Below are positions 21,001 through 31,439 of a stretch of 64,000 nt of DNA, piece by piece; within the stretch, counting starts at the first letter, position 1; each line of letters begins with the position of its first letter. The stretch is from Choristoneura fumiferana (taxonomy: Eukaryota; Arthropoda; Insecta; Lepidoptera; Tortricidae): positions 3,002,960-3,066,959 of the forward strand of contig NC_133491.1 of the NCBI RefSeq assembly GCF_025370935.1, given 5' to 3'. The notes under the pieces are model-generated. The model did not search any database, was not told the DNA's origin, and saw only the letters and a program-made list of their open reading frames with translations. The position numbers and the translations under genes were made by a program.

Positions 21001-21779
21001 TAGAATAAAAAAAGTTATTTCAGTTATAAGATTGTGTTGTGACCTCTTTCTTGGTCATTACATCTGATGTGTTGATTTAACTGGTTGCTAAAATGGTTTT
21101 GACTGTAGTATGTTATTGTCTGTTAAACTTACTTGATTTTGTATTTATCACCAAGCTCGGGTCTTAAGGAGCTCAAGGTCTCAGCAAACTCCCTCTGGTG
21201 ATGGTCATAGCGCTTTGTCTCATGGTTGAACTCAGCACCAACATCCACTACTATGTCACAAGTCTTGAGCTTCTGCATATCTCGAGTCCGAATGATTTCA
21301 GCATCCTTATACTCAGGCAGCTGCTTGAGCATGAAGCAGGCCAAAACTTCATCACAATGGAAAACACCATCATGGGTCCCGATCTAGAAAAAATATATGG
21401 ATTAAAAAGAAGGAATTCAGAGTTTTATTCCGAAATCGATTGCGGTTGAACGAATTCACGCCGCGCCGAGTTTAATAAACACCTTACTAACGAAACAAAC
21501 ATACCTACCTACTGTCGTTATTATAATAATTATGTAGTTATTTTGATGACGATTCACAATATGGGTCTTTGAAGTGTGAATGCCTTTATACAAACAACTA
21601 AACTGTCTTTATTTATACATACAACTACATCTAAATTAATGCAAAAGCCACGTGATTTTACTAACCTTCATGTTTTGAAAATATGTACTTTTCGAGAACG
21701 GACGAGCGGCACCAAGTTCAGAATGTTTCACGGAAACACGGAATAAAAAAGGGAATAATCGTAAAGAATTCCTAAACAT
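18048..21779 (-). CDS. MYG1: MYG1 exonuclease, four coding exons
   Basis: MYG1 (UPF0160) is a DHH-like 3'-5' RNA exonuclease reported in mitochondria and nucleolus. Coding exons on the minus strand are 21779-21666, 21383-21133, 20284-19718 and 18210-18048, joined by GT-AG introns with phases 0, 2 and 2, giving 1095 nt or 364 residues, about the family's length. Exon 1 gives MFRNSLRLFPFLFRVSVKHS, an arginine-rich amphipathic presequence typical of mitochondrial import. A second in-frame ATG just before the splice (NMK|IGTHDG) could make a non-mitochondrial form. Exon 2 has GTHDGVFHCDEVLA and the metal-site motif YDHHQREF. Exon 3 has LSSAGLIYTYYGEQVI and ISNRVARLNPEWN. Exon 4 ends with IKNCIFCHSTGFIGGNTSRQ and ALEMAVASLKAD, stop. 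The last intron is filled with a MITE and Helitrons and intron 2 carries a LINE scrap. The coding sequence shows no break. Confidence 0.95.
18357..18769. mobile_element. MITE with AATGAGGGCTATCG ends (MYG1 intron)
   Basis: AATGAGGGCTATCG at the left is matched by CGATAGCCCTCATT at 18769. Internal parts include TCTAGATGGCGCCACTATGC and TAGCGCCTCTAGCGGC. A second copy of the same length class is at 27932-28349. No coding capacity. Confidence 0.8.
18800..19012 (+). mobile_element. Short non-autonomous Helitron
   Basis: It starts A|TCCCACTAATATTATAAAT and ends with the hairpin CGCGGACGGAGTCGCG followed by GGTAACGGCTAG|T. Length 213 bp, with no gene. It lies in MYG1's last intron. Confidence 0.8.
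19013..19490 (+). mobile_element. Helitron-related repeat with internal duplications
   Basis: TATATTATAAACGCGAAAG opens a second Helitron-type unit directly after the first. It carries two diverged copies of a module containing GAAATTTGGTAC, TAGCTGGACGTCTGGAATAA and GGATA/CAGGGATAAAATCTTG. A related fragment lies at 37013-37150. The 3' end is not clear. Confidence 0.55.
20386..20500 (+). pseudogene. LINE RT C-terminal scrap in MYG1 intron
   Basis: In mixed frames GEEMLVGR, MRWTDNLVKVVGSG can be read, resembling the G-RP-xRW-DDLVK-x-G tail of LINE ORF2 seen at 13836. A (CTGA)n run is at 20567-20600. It is opposite in orientation to MYG1. Confidence 0.45.
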
Positions 21780-22560
21780 TACACAGTTAACGACAATAAC
21801 AGGCCGTGGCAAGTAATCAGTTACTTACAGCTCAAAACGCAAAACGAACGACGCTCCGACGACGGACAACACAACAGACTCAATCAAAGCAAAATAAATA
21901 CGTCACCCACAACGAAAAAAGCTATCGCAATTAGTCACAGAGTACTTTGTATATTATACTACTCTTTGCTTTATAATATATGTGAACAATTAGTCGCAAA
22001 CGCAAAGCGGCAAATCCTGTAATTCGCCATCTTGAATTGAATGAACGAAAACGATTGAATGGGTAACGTAGGGCTGCCCTATGCGAGGAAAACCGTAAAT
22101 CGCTAACAGAATCGATTTAGTATAATCGATTTTTATGTCTTTACACGAACATTTTAATAACAACAATTCATTTTTTATTGAAGGATTTGTATGAATTTAT
22201 CTTTACATCAAAAATTCTATCAAATTTATTAATTACCTCAACAAAATTTTGATAATGTGCTGTTAGCTTTATACTTTAATTATCAAAATCAAAACGTCAA
22301 TCAGTGCCAAATTGTCCAAATTAAGGTGCGGACACCACCATTACCTCTCATATTTCGTTTTCTAGATTTTTTTTTACCGTAGGTACACCGGCAAAACCTA
22401 CTAGATACTAGCAAAATTGTTCTCCAATGGACAGAGCCATATTTTTCTAAAAATCTAATCTAATCTAAGGTGCGGACATACTATTTAAAACCCGACGCCA
22501 CGCCACACTTGTACACGCTACCCAACGCATGTCAGTACTAATCAGGCCCTTATTTTATTT
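21780..22560. other. MYG1 5' flank
   Basis: This contains the presumptive MYG1 5' UTR and promoter on the minus strand; no core promoter motif is convincing. GTATATTATACTACTCTTTG at 21947-21967 recurs twice at 54039-54115, so part is a dispersed repeat. No second gene is seen. Confidence 0.4.
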
Positions 22561-22565
22561 TAATA

Positions 22566-22877
22566 TCATCATCATCATCCCAGCCTATTTACGTCCCACT
22601 GCTGGGCACAGGCCTCCTCTTGGAATGAGAGGGCTTGGGCCGTAGTTCCCACGCGGGCCCAGTGCGTATTGGGAACTTCACACACACACCATTGAATTCC
22701 TTCGCAGGTTTGTGCAGGTTTCCTCACAATGCTTTCCTTCACCGTAAAGCTCGTCGTAAATTTTGAAATGTAATTTCGCACGTGAATTCGGAAAAACTTA
22801 GAGGTGCGAGCCGGAATTTGAACCCACGATCCTCTGCTTGAGAGGCCATAGGTCAAACCACTCGGCCAACACGGCAT
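22566..22877 (-). repeat. tRNA-derived SINE (family 2), near full length
   Basis: On the minus strand it opens GCCGTGTTGGCCGAGTGG (A box) and GTGGGTTCAAATTCCGGC (B box), as in a tRNA gene. The body (AATTACATTTCAAAATTTAC) and tail follow, ending in GATGATGATGAT. Copies: 25563-25712 (-), 33850-34092 (-), 40853-41078 (+), 15238-15450 (+). Confidence 0.85.
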
Positions 22878-22904
22878 CATTATTATATTATATTTTAATA
22901 TGGC

Positions 22905-23040
22905 CGGGCCCTTTACTAAGAAGTGCAAAATTCGAACTTCGTATTTTGGCGTCCCGCTGACGCTTATATTATTTAATACGAGAGTGAGAGGGACGGAACG
23001 ACACGAACTTCGATTTTAGAATTTTGTAGTAGCCCCGTAG
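22905..23040. mobile_element. MITE, AACTTCGTA family, copy 1
   Basis: The left arm GAAGTGCAAAATTCGAACTT and the right arm CGAACTTCGATTTTAGAATTTTG pair imperfectly. The middle has CGTCCCGCTGACGCTTA and ACGAGAGTGAGAGGGACGG. Other copies are at 23728-23845, 24090-24218 and 41060-41145. Confidence 0.7.
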
Positions 23041-23550
23041 TTACAGTAGAAACATGCGTCAGACGACATGGCGTGGCGTCGCGTTAAAGTAGTATTATTC
23101 CGCCTTTACCTTTGAGTATTTATCTATATAAATACATAAATAAATAAATACTCAAAGGCCTTTACTGATTCGCAGCGCTACTGCCAACGTTTGTCTAATT
23201 AGCTTCCATGATTATTCTTTATTACATTAATATAGATATGGAATAGATAAATAAATGGTGTTGCAGGTGTCTATGGGCGGTGGTGATCTCTTACCATCAG
23301 GAGACCGACTTGCTCGTTTGCCATCCAGTCGAATTAAAATATATATATATATATTTAAAAAAATACAATTTTATAACTTACCTACACATTACATAACATT
23401 AAACTAAAGATAAATTCAAATTAGAATAGATTAGTTCGTATAATATTTTTTTTTACGGCAAAATCCACAAGACGATTTTTTTAAACTAACAAATATTGGC
23501 TAAATAAAATTTATTTTATATATTCATCAGCGTAAAACTTGTACAATATA
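23041..23550. other. AT-rich stretch, no gene
   Basis: Nothing coding is visible. 23262-23330 (GGTGTCTATGGGCGGTGGTG, CCATCAGGAGACCG, CTCGTTTGCCATCCAG) is a dispersed LINE/SINE-type end followed by (AT)n. Confidence 0.4.
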
Positions 23551-23634
23551 ATATGTACAAAATAGTACATTATGTTTTAAGGGCGGTAAATAAGGAATTG
23601 CGAACGAGATTCTATTCTATTATTTTAACCAAAA

Positions 23635-23895
23635 TGGCCGATACCGCTGGCGCAGCTTGCGGGCAGCGCCAGTGGCCCCAGCAGCGGGTGCCTGGGATTG
23701 CGTGCGTGTGCGCGGCGTACTGGGGGGCTACTACAAAATTCGAAGTTCGTATCATACTGTCCTTCTCACTCTCGTATGAAATAATAATAGCGTTAGAGGG
23801 ACGGCAAGATACGAAGTTCGAATTTTGCACTTCGTAGTACAGGGCCTGGTTGGTGCTCAGCAACTCCACGTGCGCGCCCAGCAGCAAGGTACACG
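23635..23895. other. GC-rich exon-like island split by a MITE
   Basis: 23635-23728 and 23844-23890 are much richer in GC than their surroundings. Plus strand: MADTAGAACGQRQWPQQRVP from an ATG, with a donor-like CAGCAGCAAG|GTACAC at the end. Minus strand: LLLGAHVELLSTNQ and QYAAHTHAIPGTRCWGHWRC. An AACTTCGTA-family MITE (23728-23845) separates the parts. It may be an old exon, but neither strand matches a family I recognise. Confidence 0.3.
23728..23845. mobile_element. MITE, AACTTCGTA family, copy 2
   Basis: CTACTACAAAATTCGAAGTT on the left pairs with AACTTCGTATCTTGCC-type sequence read back from the right arm (ACGAAGTTCGAATTTTGCAC). About 118 bp. Confidence 0.75.
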
Positions 23896-24089
23896 CAACA
23901 ACTCATAATGCCATTAGGCATTGGCTTTTATTCACGGGGTTGCAACTAAGTGATTAAAAAAAAAACTTAATTGCAGTATATCGTAGTGATCGTAACACGC
24001 AGGCTAACTTGGTTGGAACCCCCCTGAAAAACCCAAGGACCTTTTTTCGCGTATTAAGCCTGAGGGAGTAATGTGCTTGATGTATGTAC

Positions 24090-24218
24090 TGTACTGCTGG
24101 GTGTAAAATTCGAACTTCGTTATTTGCCGTCCCGCTGACGCTTACTTTATTTAATACGAGAGTGAGAGGAACGGTACGGTACGATACGAATTTCGTAGTA
24201 GCTTCCCTACTGCTGGCT
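24090..24218. mobile_element. MITE, AACTTCGTA family, copy 3
   Basis: GTGTAAAATTCGAACTTCGT on the left, CGTCCCGCTGACGCTTAC in the middle, ACGAATTTCGTAGTAGC on the right. Confidence 0.65.
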
Positions 24219-24959
24219 GCCAGCGTTGTACCGAGCTGCGCTAGCGGTATGGGTAATTATGGCGAAAATACTATTTTTTCACTTCTCATGCTCGTAAAGT
24301 TCGTAGGTATTTGTGCTGGATCTAAGCGACATAAAATTACTTTTTATGCTCTAGTGCATAAAGTAAAATCTTCGTCTAAGACCAATGCAATCAGGTGTAA
24401 ACAACCACAAATAAAGAAGTTTCTACATATATTTCTTTGATATTTTTTTTCTAAAACCAAAAATCAATCAAATTAATGAAAATAGATAAATAAAAGTAAA
24501 AATTTATAGTAATTAAGTAATAGTAATTATGTATAGTAGAATTAGTTGTTAAGTATAGTAATGCATGAACAATAAAAGGCACATAGCAAGTGAACAATTG
24601 TTTCCACTGTTGATATTTAATTTCCTCGCCAACAAAGTGAAAAGCAGAGTGTAAAACTCGAACATTAAACCCATTTTCCCCTCGACGTGTCTACGGCGAG
24701 GGTGGCTATTTAAACGTCTCGGGTAAAATGGCTCGTTTTATGCTACTACTCTCTCGTCGTTTTATCTACTAAGTACTTCTTTTACAAAATTATACAATTT
24801 TACTATTATTATTGAAAGTTGAATTTTGTAATTTATTTATCTGAGTTGAGAAACTTCGATAGTGCGATGTAGAATATAGCAGTTTCTCTTAATTAGATGG
24901 CGCTAGGAGTCGCTTGAAGCGACTCTCTTCAGAAGTTGAATTGGGAAACACGGTAAGGT

Positions 24960-25255
24960 TACATTATCTAGATGGGTATATATTATTATTATTGTATGTA
25001 TTTTTATTATTATTATTATTATTTTTTGTATTTTTTTTCTTTAATTGTATAACATAGTTTTTAAGTATTTTATTTGTAATTATATTATTATGAAAAAATG
25101 ACTTTCTGCCAAGTTTCTTGCGGCGCATTCTTCTTGGCAATGATGGTCTTTCCGAAAGCGCTGGTAGTTTAAAAAAATGACGTGTAAAAGTTCCCCTTTG
25201 CGCCCTATTTACTGAATAAATAATTTGAATTTTGAATTTCAATTTGAATATTTTT
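24960..25255 (+). mobile_element. LINE 3' end (CR1/L2-like tail)
   Basis: An (ATT)n-rich segment is followed by CTTTCTGCCAAGTTTCTTGC, TTCTTCTTGGCAATGATGG, CTTTCCGAAAGCGCTGGTAG and an end of TGAATTTTGAATTTCAATTT. This matches in style the 3' UTR of common lepidopteran LINEs. No coding part remains. Confidence 0.55.
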
Positions 25256-25429
25256 TTCACTCCTCAGGCTTAGGTAGACCATAAATTTAGAGGGAGGTAG
25301 GTGACAAAGAAGCGAAAGAGTGTGACGTCTGACGACGCCGCATAGATGTCGCTAGTGCTGCTTAACTAGCAAAGTAGAAATAAGCAACCTGAGATATGTA
25401 TGCATAGGAAGATATCGTGTCCAGCAGTG

Positions 25430-25520
25430 GTGTAGGGGTTATAGCACGCAGCACGGAATGCTGAGGACCTGGATTCGATTCCCAGTGCTGGTCTATTTTT
25501 CTGGGTTTTCTGTGCATCCA
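25430..25520 (+). repeat. tRNA-derived SINE (family 3)
   Basis: AGTGGTGTAGGGGTTATAGC (A box) and GGATTCGATTCCCAGTGCTG (B box) resemble a tRNA head, followed by TTTTTCTGGGTTTTCTGTGC. Other copies: 39825-39955 (-) and 40020-40098 (+). It is not a functional tRNA: no complete cloverleaf. Confidence 0.7.
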
Positions 25521-25562
25521 TGTCTCAGTTTGTATTTTAAGTATTTTCGGGAGGTAGGTAGG

Positions 25563-25712
25563 TCATCATCATCATCCCAGCCTATTTACGTCCCACTGCT
25601 CATCACTGCTGGGCACAGGCCTCGTCTCTGAATGAGAGAAATTGGGCCGTAGTTCCCACGCGGCCCAGCGCGGACTGGAGCTTCACACATACCATTGAAT
25701 TACTCAAGGTAT
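25563..25712 (-). repeat. SINE family 2, 3' part
   Basis: ATCATCATCATCCCAGCCTA, GGGCACAGGCCTCGTCTCTG and CACACATACCATTGAATTAC match the tail half of the copy at 22566. A short repeat of CACTGCT has expanded inside it. Confidence 0.8.
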
Positions 25713-27099
25713 AGGTGCTTCAATATAATAGGTAGGTACCCATAAACTTAACTACCATAAGGTCGCGGGTGAGCAAAGAAATTCTTTTAATTCAATAAAA
25801 ATTTTGACGAGCATTTACTTGAGCGTTCTAGTGAGATCGTGTAAATGTTCGTAGCGATGTTTGGTTCTAAGCTGCCTCTGTTATTTGCTCAGTTCGAAAT
25901 TTTCAAGACAGTGAATGCTCGATATTGTCACAAGTGAACGCTCAAGTGTATATACTTACACTTCGCGCTCGCTCAACGGGCTACTAGCGCAGTATGAAGG
26001 ATCGTACACACTGGCACAGAATATATAAGGTGCCACAAATGCACTGACGCATCGTTAATCAATTCGTATTTCGCACAAGTACTAACTACTGCTCAGCCTC
26101 CCGCGCTACGAACATAATCGCAAATATTCCGCTACAGGCGCTGTTCGTGTTTCCATTCCAAACAAATTGAGATTTTAACGCGAACGCGATCGAGACGTAG
26201 TTTGTTACCGAAAATTTACACTAAGGGTACATATTGATATTACTGGTGGCATAAGCATAAAAAATACAGTGGGCTGGATACAGTATTCAAATCATACTTT
26301 AGTTTTTTTATTTAGTTTACTCAAAAAAAATTGGTGTACAATATAATATACACTACACAGAACCAAAGCCATTACCTACCTTTTTTTAATCCCTCGGTAT
26401 TAAGTTCCAAATCATGAGTCGGGTTCCTTTTACCGATGGTAAAAAATTGCTGTTTTTTATACCCTCGGTAATAGAAGCTCAATCTGTCCATTACCACGGT
26501 AATAGAAGATTTGGGTATTTTTATTTCAATAATTATTTTATCAAATACTAATAACTAAAACAAGCCCAAAAAGTCACGACACTGAAAGTTCAATAAACGC
26601 TCTTAAATAAAAAAAAAATTCTCGTTTGTTAAGGAGCTTTGATACCCTTAATTTTTGGGACTCATTTGAAAACTTCCTTAAGTACCACGGTAATAGGCGC
26701 CGTTACCTTAATTGTTCTTATATCGCTAGTAATAAATTAAATATCGTTTTCAGATCAAAATTAGTATCATTTTGAAGACCGGTTTTGTGAGTATCACTCG
26801 ATATAAAATTTTAACCACAGACCGTTTCATAAGGAAAATTGTTGCTGGACATGTCCGAGATGTAGAGGAATTAAGAACAAAACAGGGACAGTGTTCAATA
26901 ATTCAAGCTCGCATCATAACACAAACATATATTACTAAAATTAGATAGTTAAAGTCTATACAAATTGCTTTGTTAATGACAGATTCATATGAGTCTGACA
27001 GATGACAGAGCCTAGATTATTTCTTCTTTTGGCCACTATGAGCGCTGCGATAGATTTCATTACCCCCACCTAGTACTTCGCGCACCCTCCCACCCAATA
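25713..27099. other. Non-coding stretch
   Basis: No gene is visible. 25819-25950 has a loose inverted pair (ACTTGAGCGTTCTAGTG / CACAAGTGAACGCTCAAG). 26388-26700 repeats CC(T/A)CGGTAATAGAAG-like phrases four times at uneven spacing. Confidence 0.4.
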
Positions 27100-27109
27100 G
27101 GAAATGAGC

Positions 27110-27173
27110 ATATGCCTCGCGGGTTAGCGATAAACGAATTGTTGGTAGGCGAAGTCGCGGGCCAAAGCTAGTC
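27110..27173 (+). mobile_element. Helitron 3' end
   Basis: GCCTCGCGGGTTAGCGATAA, GCGAAGTCGCGGGCCAAAGC and TAG|T: the terminal hairpin and CTAG of the family at 18800. Confidence 0.65.
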
Positions 27174-27230
27174 ACTAAATGTGGCAGTTATTTTAAATAC
27201 CCGTGGGAAAGCTCTAAATTAAACCCTGTT

Positions 27231-27885
27231 TTTAGGGTTCCGGAGCCAAAATGGCAAAAACGGAACCCTTATAGTTTCGCCATGTCTGTCTGTCTGTCTG
27301 TCTGTCCGTCCGCGGCTTTGCTCAGAGCCTATCAATGCTAGAAAGCTGTAATTTTGCACGAATATATAAGTAAACTATGCCGACAAAATGGTATAGTTAA
27401 AAATTCAAAAAAAAATTTTTTTAGGGCACCTCCCATAGACGTAAAGTGGGGGTGATTTTTTTTTCTCATCCAACCCTATAGTGTGGGGTATCGTTGGATA
27501 AGTCTTTTAAAAACATTAGGGGTTTGCTGAGACGATTTTTCGATTCAGTGATGCGTTTGCGAAATATTCAACTTTAAAGTGCAAATTTTCATTAAAATCG
27601 GGCGTCCCCCCCCCCTCTAAAATCTAAACTGGTGGGTGGAAAAATTTGAAAAAATTCAGGATGGTAGTAAATATATCAATCTTTCAAGGAAAACTATAAC
27701 GGCTAAGTTTTCTTGAGAATTATTAGTAGTTTATGAGTAAATAGCAGCCTAAGGTATAAAATATACCTAAACTTGGAAGATCCCGTATAAAATACGAAAT
27801 CCTTAGAAAAATATTAATTATTTTTTTCGTAATGGCTACGGAACCCTATTTTGGGCGTGTCCGGCACGCTCTTGGCCGGTTTTTT
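27231..27885 (+). repeat. GGGTTCCG-type dispersed repeat, copy 1
   Basis: It begins TTAGGGTTCCGGAGCCAAAA, with (TCTG)n, and ends ATGGCTACGGAACCCTATTT and TTGGGCGTGTCCGGCACG-CTCTTGGCCGG. The ends are partly inverted (GGGTTCCG / CGGAACCC). It is a very common anonymous repeat of Lepidoptera. Copy 2 is at 28587-29602. Confidence 0.6.
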
Positions 27886-27931
27886 TAAGTCTATACTTAA
27901 CGTTTGAGATTTCAGGATAATTATGCATGCC

Positions 27932-28349
27932 AATGAGGGCTACCGTTTTAGGGCTCACCAGTTCGCGCCACTGTAGACAAAGGTCCTGCCTGAAGTATAG
28001 TGGTTAGTTGTTACTACGGGCGTAAAAACAAAATTTACATTTAAATCATATGTAATGTCTAAACACCGTACTATAAAAATATCGAGCATGCCACAGTGAT
28101 GCGTAGTCCCGTTTTGTTTGGAAAAAAGGGAGAACAAACTTTTCCGAAAGACAAAACTGTCTTAAAACACAGACATTCAGGCCTCCTAACGAATATAGGT
28201 ATTGAAAAATATTCACAAAATTATTCTAATCCTAATTATACCTAAATAAACCCGCGTAGCTCACACAAAAACAGTGAGATTTGACATTCCGGAGACCTCT
28301 AGCTACACTGGCGCCTCCAGCGGCGAATTCACACGCGATAGCCCTCATT
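27932..28349. mobile_element. MITE with AATGAGGGCTACCG ends
   Basis: AATGAGGGCTACCG at the left and CGATAGCCCTCATT at the right. The body parallels the MYG1-intron copy (AAATATCGAGCA, GACAAAACTGTC, AACCCGCGTAGC, GAGACCTC). Confidence 0.8.
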
Positions 28350-28513
28350 ATCTAGAAAATTCTTGATAAAAAGTAGCCTATGCGTTATTCCAAATATCCA
28401 GCCGGCAGCAGGTAATTCAAATATCTACATATGTGGCCTCGTCACATCTTGGACATCTTGAATTCTATTATTTGCAAATTCCATATTCTTTACTTCATTC
28501 CATTGTAAAGATT

Positions 28514-28585
28514 GACTGGAAGAGATCGCTCCAAAGCGATAAGGTCGCCTATTGTTTACCTCTGTTTTCTGTGCTGCTTACTTTT
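28514..28585 (+). repeat. Retroposon 3' tail (GACTGGAAGAGATCGCT type)
   Basis: GACTGGAAGAGATCGCTCCA and AAGCGATAAGGTCGCCTATTG match a tail also seen at 40371-40470 and, diverged, at 30930-31025. It is common at lepidopteran LINE/SINE 3' ends. Confidence 0.55.
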
Positions 28586-28586
28586 T

Positions 28587-29602
28587 AGGGTTCCGGATCC
28601 AAAATGGCAAAACTGGAACCCTTATAGTTTCGTCAAGTCCGTTTGTCTGTTTGTCTGTCCGTCCCTCCGTATGTCACAGGCATTTTACTCGAAAACTACA
28701 AGATGTATATAAATGAAATTTGGAGTAGGTACAGATGTCTTGTCAAAGTCGCTATTTAGTGTTGTAGTTAAATTACAAAAATAAATATTTATAGGGGGGC
28801 ACTCCATACACGTAACAGAAATTGAAAAAAAAAATTAAAAAAAATGTTTTTAACTCGCATCACGTGTGGCACATAGTTCGATAACTCTTTTGAAAAGATA
28901 GTAAGGATAAGGGGTAGGATAAGGGGGGGGGGGTAGGGTAAGGGGTAGGATAGGATAGTAAGGTTGTGTTGAACTTTTTTGATTAAGTGAAGATTTCCGG
29001 AAATAATCGCTCCCAAAGTAGCAAAAATTGTGTCCCCCCCCTCTATCTTGTAAACCGTTTGTCCAAAAATATGCAAAAAATATGGAAAGGTAACGCTTAA
29101 TAAATACTTTCAACGAAAATTGGTTTCAACATGATCGGATGTACCGTTTTTGAGTTATTGCCGAAAAACTGCGCTTCTTAACAAAAGGGCGTAAGTGCTG
29201 TGAAGATACGCTCTTTTTCTGGTAATCGATTTTAAGACTGTAGTAAGTGTTTTAATTGTGTTATAACGCACATAATATTATATTTAATATAATGACCCGG
29301 ATAACTCACGTCTTAAATCGAGTTTAGCTCGACATGTTTCGGGCTAATCCGTAGCCCTTCGTGCCCTTAGTACGCGTGTTGCAGCAGCCGCTGAGTCGCG
29401 TTGCTCCGAAGACGAAGGGCTACGGATTAGCCCGAAACATGTCGAGCTAAACTCGATTTAAGACGTGAGTTATCCGGGTCATTATATTTAATATGAGTGA
29501 GTCTCACGGTAGTTTCATGCACATAATATTACTTACTTGATTTTTTTCGTAATGGCTACGGAACCCTATCTTGGGCGTGTCCGACACGCTCTTAGCCGGT
29601 TT
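28587..29602 (+). repeat. GGGTTCCG-type dispersed repeat, copy 2
   Basis: TTAGGGTTCCGGATCCAAAA starts it and ATGGCTACGGAACCCTATCT plus CTCTTAGCCGG end it. It is interrupted by a perfect foldback element at 29291-29483 and contains a G-rich TAAGGGGTAGG stretch. Confidence 0.6.
29291..29483. mobile_element. Foldback MITE with perfect 72-bp arms
   Basis: 29291-29362 and 29412-29483 are exact reverse complements, starting AATGACCCGGATAACTCACG, with a 49-bp spacer. Flanks are ATATTTAATAT on both sides, so a 9-11 bp target duplication is likely. The exact size is ambiguous because the flank is itself AT-palindromic. Perfect arms suggest recent insertion. A 9-bp duplication would point to a MULE-type element. 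Confidence 0.85.
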
Positions 29603-29867
29603 AATGTTAGTGTTATTTATATAAGAGTCATTGCATTGTATTGTCACTCTTCACTCGTCACTTATAGGGTAGACTCTACCCGGTAGAGTCATTTTTGTTT
29701 GGTCTACAAAAAAATTTGACGCTCTGCCACTTCGAAATACCGATCAAATCTAAATCTGTTCTGCAGTTTTTACGTGAAAGACATACTGATGAAAGTGATG
29801 AACTTTCGCGTTAATTATATTAATAGGACTAGCTTCTTCCCGTAGCTTATTTACCCCGAGAAAACAA

Positions 29868-30249
29868 ACAAACCGGACAAGTGCGAGGCGAACTCGCGCA
29901 CGAAGGGTTACGTACCTACATTATCTATACAACATTAGACCTTAAATATTTATTTTATATTATTTTTTTTTTTTAAAGATTATACAACTAATAAATATTC
30001 TGTGAATATTTCAAGCGTCTACTTGTTGCCGTTATTAATAACGATAACGAGCAAAAAACGGCAAAAAAAATCACGTTTGTTGTATGGGAGCCCCCTTAAA
30101 TATTTATTTTATTATATTTTTAGTATTTTTTATTATAGCGGGTATTACGGCTCAAGAGATAGAGCCCTGTGACAGAAGGACGGACAGACAGACAGCGGAG
30201 TCTCAGTAATAGGGTTCCGTTGACACCCTTTGGGCACCGAACCCTAAAA
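29868..30249 (+). repeat. ACTCGCGCACGAAGGG-type dispersed repeat, copy 1
   Basis: It begins CCGGACAAGTGCGAGGCGAA and CTCGCGCACGAAGGGTTACG and ends TAGAGCCCTGTGACAGAAGG ... GGGCACCGAACCCTAAAAAG. Very common in moth and butterfly genomes, class unassigned. Copy 2, interrupted, is at 42283-43130. Confidence 0.6.
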
Positions 30250-30385
30250 AGAGCTTGTTTCTTGTATTTTATTGTTAACTCTTTAATGGATAAATGTGAT
30301 GCCGTTTCTGTTTCTTTTGTTCGAATAGACGGAGACGGCATCACATTTATCCGTCAAATAAAATTAATCAAGGATGTGAAACAAC
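30250..30385. mobile_element. MITE, GGTGATGCCGTCTC family, diverged
   Basis: ATGGATAAATGTGATGCCGT on the left pairs with ACGGCATCACATTTATCCGT on the right. The same core occurs in the better copy at 40571-40712. Confidence 0.65.
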
Positions 30386-30392
30386 CCCTTAA

Positions 30393-30595
30393 TATTATAA
30401 ATGCGAAAGTTTGTAAGTCTTTTTGTTTGTTTGTTACTTCATCACGCCTAAAACGCTGAACCGATTTAGATGAAATTCGGATTACATATAGTTTGAGGCC
30501 CGGGGAAGGACATGGGATGGTTTTTATCCTGGAACATTACATAGTTCCCGCGGGATAGCGATCGGTTATAACGGAGTCGCGGGTAACGTCGTTGT
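30393..30595 (+). mobile_element. Short non-autonomous Helitron, worn 3' end
   Basis: TTAATATTATAAATGCGAAA at the start, CCCGCGGGATAGCGAT and ACGGAGTCGCGGGTAACG at the end. The final CTAG is lost. Confidence 0.65.
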
Positions 30596-30696
30596 ACGTA
30601 AAACACTTAAATTGCACTTAACAAGAGAAAGAGGTGTAGGTAGGTACAGGTACATTTAGTCAGTAGCAGAAGTAGAGAGCGGTTACGGTAATCATC

Positions 30697-30815
30697 ATCA
30701 TCATCATCAGCTGGAAGACGTCCACTGCTGAACAAAGGTCTCCCCTTAGAACGCCACTATGATCGACAACTCGCCACCTGCATCCACCGGTTTCACGCAA
30801 CTCACGATGTCGTGC
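30697..30815 (-). repeat. LINE 3' end with (ATG)n tail
   Basis: ATCATCATCATCATCATCAG then GACGTCCACTGCTGAACAAA: the reverse complement of a LINE ending VQQWT..., followed by a GAT-repeat tail. Confidence 0.65.
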
Positions 30816-31082
30816 GGTTACGGTGCTCAATATAATCTACTCCACGGAAAAAAAAGGAATTCTTTGGTAATAATTTTCTTTAAGTAAGATAATAGTTTTA
30901 AGTTCCCAATCCGCACTGGGCCCTTGACTGGAAGGGATCCCTTTAAGTAAGGGATATGTTCGCGTTTGTGCATCTTTTTCTCTTGTTAGCAGTTATTTTA
31001 ACATGTTTTATGTACAATAAATGAAAAAATGAAAATGAAAATACTTAATTTATTGCATAAAAAACTTATAAACAAGAGTCTA

Positions 31083-31112
31083 CACACTTTCGCATTTATA
31101 ATATTAGTAAGT
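31083..31112 (-). mobile_element. Helitron 5' end scrap
   Basis: CACTTTCGCATTTATAATAT and TAGTAAG are the reverse complement of the Helitron start seen at 18800. Confidence 0.6.
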
Positions 31113-31439
31113 ATAAGAGAGTGACCTATCTCGAAATCCTTATCATTTTGTAATAGAACGAATTTTTTTTGCGTATAAAAAAATTTTAAATAACGTGTAA
31201 GAAAGTTAAGTTATCGTTTATACCTAATTTGAAAAGTTCTAACATAATAACTAGGTATCCTAGGGTCTCATTCAGCTAACTAAGTATATCTGTAAAATCT
31301 CTGTCTAGCGACTCTTAAAAACGACTCTACCTCACTATCAAAAAGCGAAGAGTTAAATGGAAAAATTGACCTCTGAATTTCTTCCAGTTAATGAAGAGTT
31401 TAAAAAGTCTCTATCTAGCATCCCTTGTAAAGTCTACAC

